From Fagopyrum homotropicum (Eukaryota; Streptophyta; Magnoliopsida; Caryophyllales; Polygonaceae), in NCBI GenBank assembly GCA_033239125.1, contig BSWB01000003.1, positions 131,182,320-131,246,319 of the forward strand: a stretch of DNA of 64,000 nucleotides, in the 5' to 3' direction. Of this stretch, positions 57,381 through 64,000 are shown in pieces. The notes under the pieces are model-generated. The model was not told the DNA's origin, made no database searches, and worked only from the letters and a program-made list of their open reading frames with translations. Each line of letters begins with the position of its first letter. Positions within the stretch are counted from its first letter, which is position 1. The translations under genes and the position numbers were made by a program.

Positions 57381-59046
57381 AGGTTTGCTCGTCCCCGAGC
57401 AATTGCTCAACTATAGAATACGAGATAGCATGATTTATGTATGCAGAAAAACGGCAAAATCTTTTTGGTTTTGTGCTTCTACTATTGGATCACCTTCATA
57501 GTCATGTTTCATGGCAATTGGACAAGCAATTATGTATCAAACAAATGAAGGCATGGAAAGACAATTGTACTTAACTCAAAGACATGCATGAGATGTAAAG
57601 ATGAAGAGGTCAAGAAGATCAAGAGTATATCCAATCTAGATTACTAAGTCTTACAAACATGCAAGTAGGTCATAAGGTCTTGTGACATAAAAGGCCAAGA
57701 AACGTTGTGATTGGGTGGGGAATTCTCTAGGTTATGTGATGCTAATCCGGGAATGGAACTAACTTCACTTCCTTGTCCTCGATCAACTTCCCCCAAGTGT
57801 ATAATTTTTTTCTTATCTTGCTTTCTTTTCTTTTTCTTGACTTGTTTTTGAGACAATGGCATTGGTGTACAATAGCCGAAACCTCGGTGATTAGCCATCC
57901 TCGGGCTTTTTCTATTTTTTTGAGGTGCATCCACACCGGGCACACATACCAAAGCTCGTTAGGGCTATTGGTTCATTTGACTTTGGCAAGACACCAACAC
58001 CCGATTATGTGAAGTGTACCGAGTTACTTGTCATTTGAACCAACGCCCCCAAACCTATATTGTTGGCTACACTTCCACAATAATTTCAGCATTTTCATTC
58101 ATGGCATTCCTTTCATCAATATCTTTACCCCACACTTGCTTTTCACACACTTCAACACACTAGCATGCTCCTATTCCCGGATGGGTTAAAAGAGGTCAAT
58201 TTTATATCAATTGAGGTGCTTAAGCAATCATGATCAAGATGAGGAGTAGAGAAAGATGAAATGCCTCATTCATCCCTAGATGGTATGCAAGAACTATCAT
58301 GTAATTTCGACTTTTAATACTCCATCCATTCTAGGCAAACATCATAATCATAAATCATTCATAGAATTCAAGGAAAATAGTTCAAGTCCACATATGCATT
58401 TATCAATTCAACACATAAAGCCATCCATGGCCAATTCACAAGACAAGATTTCATCATTAGGATCATATCCAAGCTTAGAAAGCACAAAATTTTTTAAATT
58501 TTCTGATTTTTATGGGATTTTCGATTTAGGTATGTACAATGCAAGACATGTGCAAATATTAAACTATCCTAGATGCTCATCATGCAAAGGATCATGCAAA
58601 CCCCACCCCATACTTAGAAACACATTATCCCCAATGTGGTATACAAGTAAAGAGAGTGAAAGAAGGTTCTCACAATGTAAAAGTGTTTTGCTATGTATTT
58701 GGGATTCTCAAGTGAATTGATGTTGGATGATCCTATCAACCATGGTAGAGAGCTCTAAGCATCCATCAAAGCTTCGAAACCCGCGCTAGGCACCGCTAGC
58801 CGTCCAAGTTCCGCGTCCGCTCCACCCATAATTGGTGAGGGGTTCATCATCATCGTTCACATTCCAAGAAAGGCTTCCAATGCCACTAATGCTCTAGCAC
58901 ACACATAAAACACAAAACACACAAAGCACACAAAAACAGAAAAATCTAAGCAAAAATGAAAAATGAAAAGGGAAAAATGTTACCAATGGGTTGCCTCCCA
59001 CCAAGCGCTTCTTTAAGGTCATTAGCTTGACCAAATTCGGGAGCGT
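57381..59046 (-). other. Non-coding region between pol and the 3' LTR
   Basis: About 1.7 kb inside the element. Some Athila members carry an envelope-like ORF here. I find no open frame longer than about 100 codons on the minus strand (the best is 57952-57644, basic and unrecognised) and no signal or membrane segments, so an envelope-like gene is absent or eroded. Confidence 0.65.
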
Positions 59047-61524
59047 CTATTCAAGGTGAAGCGGGGCAATCATGTCCACCGGGGCTCCCGGAATATACTT
59101 CTTCAAGCGATGCCCATTCACTTTGAAATTTCCACAATGCTCCCCTCTTATCTCAATAGCTCCATGGGAAAAGATCTTCTTCACCACATATGGCCCGGTC
59201 CATCTTGATTTGAGCTTTCCAGGAAAGAGCCTTAGCCTTGAGTTGAAGAGAAGGACAAGATCTCCTTCACTCAACTCCTTGGGGATGATCCTCTTGTCAT
59301 GCCACCTTTTGGTTCTCTCCTTGTAGATCCGGACATTCTCATAGGCTTCCAACCGGAGCTCCTCAAGGGCGTTTATATCAAGCAACCTCTTCTCTCCCGC
59401 CTCCTTGAGATCAAAATTTAGCCACTTAATGGCCCAATAAGCTCTATGCTCCATTTCCACCGGAAGATGGCAAGACTTGCCATAGACTAACTTGTAAGGA
59501 GTGGTGCCAATTGGTGTCTTGAAGGCGGTTCTATATGCCCACAATACGTCATTGAGCTTCATAGCCCAATCCTTTCTAGTTCTAGACACCGTCTTCTCAA
59601 GGATGACCTTTATCTCTCGGTTGGAGATCTCCACTTGGCCACTAGTTTGGGGGTGGTAAGGTGTTGCCACCTTATGAGTCACCCCATACTTAGCCAAAAG
59701 CGCCCCAAAATTCCTATTTGTGAAGTGCTTCCCTCCATCACTAATGATCACCCTTGGTGTTCCAAACCTAGGGAAAATCACTCGGTTGAAGAACCGCACC
59801 ACCACCTTGGCATCATTTGTAGGAGAGGCGATTGCCTCCACCCATCTTGACACATAGTCCACCGCCAATAGGATGTAGAGATTTCCACATGAAGAAGGGA
59901 ATGGTCCCATGAAGTCCACACCCCACACATCAAATATTTCAACTTCTTGGATGTTGTTCAAGGGCATCTCATTCCTCCTTGAGATGTTGCCCGTCCTTTG
60001 GCAAGCATCACATGCCGCTACAAAACCATGCACATCTCTAAACAAGTTAGGCCAATAAAAACCGGATTGCAATACCTTTGCACACGTTTTGTGTGCGCTA
60101 GCATGGCCTCCACATGGTAAGGAGTGACAATGCCGGATCACGCTCTCCACTTCGTCTTCCGGTATGCATCTTCTAAACATCCCATCCGGGCCTCTCTTGA
60201 ATAGAAGTGGCTCACTCCAATAGTAGTGCTTCACATCGTTAAAGAACTTCTTCCTTTGTGCATATGTTAATCCGGGAGGCACTTCCTCACACACTAAGTA
60301 GTTCACGATGTCGGCGTACCATGGCTCACTTCCTCTAGCCACTTGGAACAAGCATTCCTCCACCATTTGCAATTGCTCATCCCGGAATGAGTCATCTATC
60401 GGGATGTTGTCTTTTCCAAGCTCCAATGGTGGAAGTCTACTAAGGTGATCCGCCACGGAGTTTTCGGATCCTTTCTTGTCCCGTATTTCCAAATCAAACT
60501 CTTGAAGAAGAAGGATCCACCGAATCAACCTTGGTTTGACATCCTTCTTGGTAAGTAGATAACGGATCGCAGCATGATCCGTATAAACTATGACCTTCGC
60601 TTCAACAAGGTATGAGCGGAACTTCTCAAATGCATACACCACCGCTAGCAACTCCTTCTCGGTAGTAGCATAATTGAGTTGGGCATCATCTAGCGTCTTG
60701 CTAGCATAATAAATAGCATGAGTACGCCCTTCTTTCCTTTGCCCCAAAACAGCCCCAACAACTACATCACTTGCATCACACATGATCTCAAATGGTAGAC
60801 TCCAATCCGGAGGTTGCATGATAGGTGCGGAGATCAAGGCGTTCTTCAACCTACAAAAGGCTTCAAGACAATCTTTGGAAAAGACAAAATCAACATCTTT
60901 CATTAGTAGGTTAGTGAGAGGCTTAGAAATTTTAGAGAAATCTTGAATGAACCTTCGGTAAAAACCGGCATGCCCTAAGAAACTCCTTACCCCCTTCACC
61001 GAGGTAGGTGGTGGCAACTTCTCTATCATTTCAATCTTAGCCCTATCAACCTCAATGCCACGGTTAGACACCAAGTGTCCTAACACAATGCCTTCACTTA
61101 CCATGAAGTGGCATTTTTCCCAATTTAAGACAAGATTTATCTCCTCACATCTTTGCAACACTAATGACAAGTTAGCCAAACAATCATCGAAAGAAGAACC
61201 ATAAACAGAGAAATCATCCATGAACACTTCCATGATATTTTCTATGTATTCCGAAAAGATAGCCATCATGCACCTTTGGAAGGTGGCGGGTGCATTACAC
61301 AACCCAAATGGCATTCTCCTATATGAAAAGGTACCCCATGGACATGTAAAAGTTGTTTTCTCTTGGTCATCGGGGTGGATAGGGATTTGGAAGAATCCAC
61401 TATAGCCATCTAGATAACAAAAATGAGAGTGTTGAGCTAACCTTTCTAGCATTTGGTCAATGAAGGGGAGAGGGAAGTGATCTTTCCTAGAGGCCATGTT
61501 CAATTTCCTATAATCGATGCACAT
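59047..61524 (-). CDS. Athila-like pol: RT (most), RNase H, integrase
   Basis: An open frame of 825 codons continuing directly after the stop at 61525-61527. Reverse transcriptase: CIDYRKLN at 2-9, D39 in LDGYSG, the FMDD box at 101-104. RNase H: D250, E290 and D316, with ADHLSR ending near 363. Integrase: H-H-C-C zinc region about 465-509 (CDACQRTG), and the catalytic triad D537, D596, E632 with 35 residues between the last two (DD35E). A C-terminal tail includes the basic GKLKSRWTGPYVV segment. All catalytic residues are present. The first amino acid shown is not a natural start: the frame belongs to one polyprotein with the gag-protease part to its right. Confidence 0.9.
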   Translation of the reverse strand: MCIDYRKLNMASRKDHFPLPFIDQMLERLAQHSHFCYLDGYSGFFQIPIHPDDQEKTTFTCPWGTFSYRRMPFGLCNAPATFQRCMMAIFSEYIENIMEVFMDDFSVYGSSFDDCLANLSLVLQRCEEINLVLNWEKCHFMVSEGIVLGHLVSNRGIEVDRAKIEMIEKLPPPTSVKGVRSFLGHAGFYRRFIQDFSKISKPLTNLLMKDVDFVFSKDCLEAFCRLKNALISAPIMQPPDWSLPFEIMCDASDVVVGAVLGQRKEGRTHAIYYASKTLDDAQLNYATTEKELLAVVYAFEKFRSYLVEAKVIVYTDHAAIRYLLTKKDVKPRLIRWILLLQEFDLEIRDKKGSENSVADHLSRLPPLELGKDNIPIDDSFRDEQLQMVEECLFQVARGSEPWYADIVNYLVCEEVPPGLTYAQRKKFFNDVKHYYWSEPLLFKRGPDGMFRRCIPEDEVESVIRHCHSLPCGGHASAHKTCAKVLQSGFYWPNLFRDVHGFVAACDACQRTGNISRRNEMPLNNIQEVEIFDVWGVDFMGPFPSSCGNLYILLAVDYVSRWVEAIASPTNDAKVVVRFFNRVIFPRFGTPRVIISDGGKHFTNRNFGALLAKYGVTHKVATPYHPQTSGQVEISNREIKVILEKTVSRTRKDWAMKLNDVLWAYRTAFKTPIGTTPYKLVYGKSCHLPVEMEHRAYWAIKWLNFDLKEAGEKRLLDINALEELRLEAYENVRIYKERTKRWHDKRIIPKELSEGDLVLLFNSRLRLFPGKLKSRWTGPYVVKKIFSHGAIEIRGEHCGNFKVNGHRLKKYIPGAPVDMIAPLHLE

Positions 61525-61527
61525 TCT
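61525..61527 (-). other. In-frame stop codon in reverse transcriptase
   Basis: A TGA separates the gag-protease part (ending TRTVTG) from pol (continuing RMCIDYRKLN). Athila polyproteins normally have a Trp codon at this place. It is the only break seen in the coding region inside the window and would remove all but the first strands of RT. Confidence 0.85.
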
Positions 61528-63999
61528 TCACCCCGTAACCGTCCTAGTCGGGATTAGTTCATTGTTCTCATTAGTCACTACCGTCATCCCACCCTTTTTA
61601 GGCACTACATGAACGGGGCTAACCCACTTACTATCCGAGATAGGGTAGATAATTCCCGCATCTAGCAACTTAATGATTTCCTTTTTGACCACCTCTTTCA
61701 TTATAGGATTCAATCTCCTTTGATGTTCAATAGAGGGTTTGTGGTTATCTTCCATCATTATCTTATGCATGCACAAAGAAGGTTTAATGCCAACCACATT
61801 ATCAATAGTATAACCAATGGCCTTCCTATGCAATCTTAGTTCATGCAACAATTTAGCAAGTTCATCATCACTCAAGCATGCATTAACAATCACAGGATAT
61901 GTAGAATTATCTCCAAGAAATGCATACTTTAAATGAGAGGGGAGGGGTTTAAGTTCAAGTGAGGGAGGACCTTTATCGGTTGAAGACGATCCAAATAAGA
62001 TTGGATGAGATGATTCCAAAGCAAATGAAGATCCTCCAAGGCTCCTAGAAGCTTGATCATCATCAAGAGCTGATTCAGGGAAAACCACGGTCGGAAGCAC
62101 GGTTTGCTCCTTTTCCACGACCGTGGTTCTTGCCAAGCTTGCTTCTCGGAGTTGTCCAGAAAGTTTGACGGCCGTGGTTTGTAAATCTCGACCGTGGAAC
62201 TTGCAGCTGTTCAACACTTCTTCGTGGCTTTCAAATCCAACTCTTGGCTCCTCTTCCAATGCATCCAAGGCTTTGATCTCTTCATTGCAAGCCTCCTCAA
62301 CACCTTCCTCCATCATACTTAAGGTAAGAACCTTCTCCAAGGGATCCTTGATCAAGATCGAGCTCACAACTTCTCTAGATTCCTCATACTCGATTATGTT
62401 GAAGACATCCTCATCAAGGGTTGGCCCTTTCATCATTGTGGACAACTTGAACTTGACGTTCTCTTCTCCAATGTTGAAGGAGAGAGTCCCGTTCTTGCAA
62501 TCCACTAAGCATCCAGAGGTGGCTAGGAAAGGTCTTCCTAGGATGATGGGAACCGGATAATCCGCCGGAATATCCAAGACGACAAAGTCAATTGGCACAT
62601 AGAATCCTCCTAGTTGCACCGGAATGTCCTCTAGAATCCCAACCGGATGAGTGATAGAACGATCCGCCATATAGAGGGTCATCTTGACCGGCTTTGGCTC
62701 TCCTAGCCCGACCTTGTTGCAAAGTGCAAGCGGTATGATGCTTACACTCGCTCCAAGATCACAAAGGGCCTTGTACTTCACATCTCCCACTCCTATTGGG
62801 ACACAAAAAGAGCCCGGATCTCTTAGCTTGGGAGGCATCTCCTCCTTCATCGTTTGGATCAATTCCGAGGATCTCTTGGTCATCCTTATCTCCCCATACT
62901 CCTCCAACTTCCTTTTGTTGGAGAGTATCTCTTTCAAAAACTTACCATATGCCGGCATTCCTAAGATGGCATCCATGAACGGAATGTTAATATGTAATTT
63001 GGACATTAGTTCAAGGAACTTACCAAAATGATTGTCCAAACGAGCCCTTGCTCTTGATTGTGGGAACGGTAGTGGTGGCTTGTATGGAGGCGATGCCACA
63101 TAGGTTGGCTCTACATCCTTGCTCTTGCCTCCATCTTCTTGCAATCTTCCCTCTTCTACCACTACTTGCTTTCCCTTGGCATGGTCCTTGGGCAAAGGAT
63201 CCTTCATACTCAACCCACTTCTCGTTGTGATAGCCAAAACTTGTCCTCTTGGGTTGTCTTCGGTTCTTCCGGGAAGCTTTCCCAGATCTCTATGGGCTTC
63301 CCCCGCCTTTTGGAACACTTGTGCTTCCAAGACCTTTTGAGCCTTAGAGATTGAAGTCATGGTGCTCTCAAGACCACTCAACCTTCCTAGCAATTGCTCA
63401 AACATCATTTCGGTTCTATCCTTGGGAGGTTGAGTAAATCCGGGTGGAGGTTCTTGTGAAGCTCTTGGTGGTGGAGTTGAGCTTGTGGAAGCGGGAGGGT
63501 TCAAGGCTCCATCCGGATTAGAGTAAGAAAATCCGGGATGGTTGTGGTTTGGTCGGTAATTGTTGAATTGCCGGTTGTTGTTGAAACTCCTTGGGCCTTG
63601 GTAATTGTTGAAGTTGCCCCTCCCCATATAATTCACATCCTCCTCCTTGGAAGACAAGTTGGCTTGTGGAAGCACTTGAGGGGTTGCTTGGTTCTTCAAA
63701 GTTGTAGCACACAACTCCCTCAAGGACTTCAACTCATTGTTGATGGCGTCAAGCTTGAAATTGCTCATGGTGACTTCACTCACCTCATATGCTCCCGCCT
63801 TTCTTCCTTCACTCTTCCTATGGGAGTATTTCTCAATCACTAGAGCTTGCTTCTCCACAAACTCCCAAGCTTCATCTACATGCTTCTCCATAAAGGTCCC
63901 ACCGGAAAGAGATTGGAGCTTGAATTGGCTATCTTCATCAAGTCCCTTGAAGTAGATCTCCAATAGCTCAATTTTAGGTATGCCATGGTGTGGACAATC
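61528..63999 (-). CDS. Athila-like gag, protease and RT start (open at window edge)
   Basis: Open from the right window edge (reading DCPHHGIPK, then LLEIYFKGLDE) to the stop at 61525. It begins inside gag, so it is partial at the N-terminus; the TTG at 63963 is not a start. Gag shows YFKGL, AGAYEVSE and a Gly/Asn/Phe-rich tail (YMGRGNFNNYQG) without a CCHC knuckle. The protease has the Athila-type CDLGASVS and VVLDIPADYPVPIILGRPFL. The RT N-terminus is HQRRLNP, then KKEIIKLLDAGIIYPISDS and PKKGGMTVV. Between protease and RT lies a less conserved part carrying a ccacgaccgtgg-type cassette (62040-62200). Confidence 0.9.
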   Translation of the reverse strand, partial: DCPHHGIPKIELLEIYFKGLDEDSQFKLQSLSGGTFMEKHVDEAWEFVEKQALVIEKYSHRKSEGRKAGAYEVSEVTMSNFKLDAINNELKSLRELCATTLKNQATPQVLPQANLSSKEEDVNYMGRGNFNNYQGPRSFNNNRQFNNYRPNHNHPGFSYSNPDGALNPPASTSSTPPPRASQEPPPGFTQPPKDRTEMMFEQLLGRLSGLESTMTSISKAQKVLEAQVFQKAGEAHRDLGKLPGRTEDNPRGQVLAITTRSGLSMKDPLPKDHAKGKQVVVEEGRLQEDGGKSKDVEPTYVASPPYKPPLPFPQSRARARLDNHFGKFLELMSKLHINIPFMDAILGMPAYGKFLKEILSNKRKLEEYGEIRMTKRSSELIQTMKEEMPPKLRDPGSFCVPIGVGDVKYKALCDLGASVSIIPLALCNKVGLGEPKPVKMTLYMADRSITHPVGILEDIPVQLGGFYVPIDFVVLDIPADYPVPIILGRPFLATSGCLVDCKNGTLSFNIGEENVKFKLSTMMKGPTLDEDVFNIIEYEESREVVSSILIKDPLEKVLTLSMMEEGVEEACNEEIKALDALEEEPRVGFESHEEVLNSCKFHGRDLQTTAVKLSGQLREASLARTTVVEKEQTVLPTVVFPESALDDDQASRSLGGSSFALESSHPILFGSSSTDKGPPSLELKPLPSHLKYAFLGDNSTYPVIVNACLSDDELAKLLHELRLHRKAIGYTIDNVVGIKPSLCMHKIMMEDNHKPSIEHQRRLNPIMKEVVKKEIIKLLDAGIIYPISDSKWVSPVHVVPKKGGMTVVTNENNELIPTRTVTG

Positions 64000-64000
64000 A

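Larger units (their letters stand above)
55551..64000 (-). mobile_element. Athila-like Ty3/gypsy retrotransposon (5' end beyond window)
   Basis: Minus-strand element: 3' LTR 55551-57364, polypurine tract, a 1.7-kb non-coding stretch, then pol and gag rightwards to the window edge. The domain order gag-protease-RT-RNase H-integrase and the DLGAS protease motif identify Ty3/gypsy of the Athila/Tat branch. The coding part is almost fully open over 4.95 kb with a single in-frame stop at 61525-61527, so it is young or recently active. The 5' LTR, primer site and gag start lie to the right of 64000. Confidence 0.93.

Noticed and set aside
57644..57952. Minus-strand ORF as an envelope-like gene of the Athila-like element
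   Set aside because: Only 102 codons, very basic, with no signal peptide or membrane segment.
62123..62560. 145-codon plus-strand frame, and similar ones at 62684 and 63538
   Set aside because: They are shadows of the Athila-like gag-protease frame on the other strand, with no domain content.

Overview
This is nuclear DNA from a flowering plant, most likely a eudicot. The evidence is two intron-rich genes whose spliced products read as a NudC/BOBBER co-chaperone and plant-type DNA topoisomerase IB, GT-AG introns, and a dense layer of typical plant transposable elements (Athila-like, copia, chromovirus-like, L1-type LINE, TRIM, Helitron, MULE, CACTA and Tourist-like). I cannot name the species.

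Only two host genes are convincing. A BOBBER1-like gene on the minus strand (8332-11811, six coding exons, 290 aa) has a TATA box and a cluster of site II motifs upstream. TOP1 on the plus strand (22163-29637, fifteen coding exons, 956 aa) has every catalytic residue and a 5'-UTR intron. Both read without a frameshift and look functional. They are separated by a decayed LINE (12.2-18.2 kb) and nested MITEs.

The left 8 kb holds a broken copia element (1-2.75 kb, minus), a broken Ty3/gypsy fragment (2.8-4.4 kb, plus) and a Pack-MULE (4926-6538) with a perfect 9-bp target duplication that carries a piece of an RRM gene of the UBA2 type. From 30.5 to 38.0 kb lies a direct segmental duplication (copies A and B) separated by part of an Athila-like LTR. 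Each copy has its own Helitron, and the other copy preserves the empty site, so the Helitron ends are known to the base. Copy A also carries a Tourist-like element whose empty site is seen in B. A CACTA element follows (38034-38830).

From 39236 to 43180 there is a three-LTR, two-body tandem array of a non-autonomous LTR retrotransposon. Its only gene is an intact 297-aa ORF that I do not recognise (twin WLPPP motifs, acidic N-terminus, leucine zipper). A distant decayed relative lies at 47.1-48.2 kb. This family is my best candidate for something undescribed. The right third contains a TRIM (45980-46542), a 5'-truncated LINE (50.6-52.8 kb), a short non-autonomous copia-type element with an internal minisatellite (54.4-55.4 kb), and an Athila-like element on the minus strand (55551 to beyond the right edge). 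That element is nearly intact but has an in-frame stop inside the reverse transcriptase. No tRNA, rRNA, CRISPR or prokaryotic feature was found.
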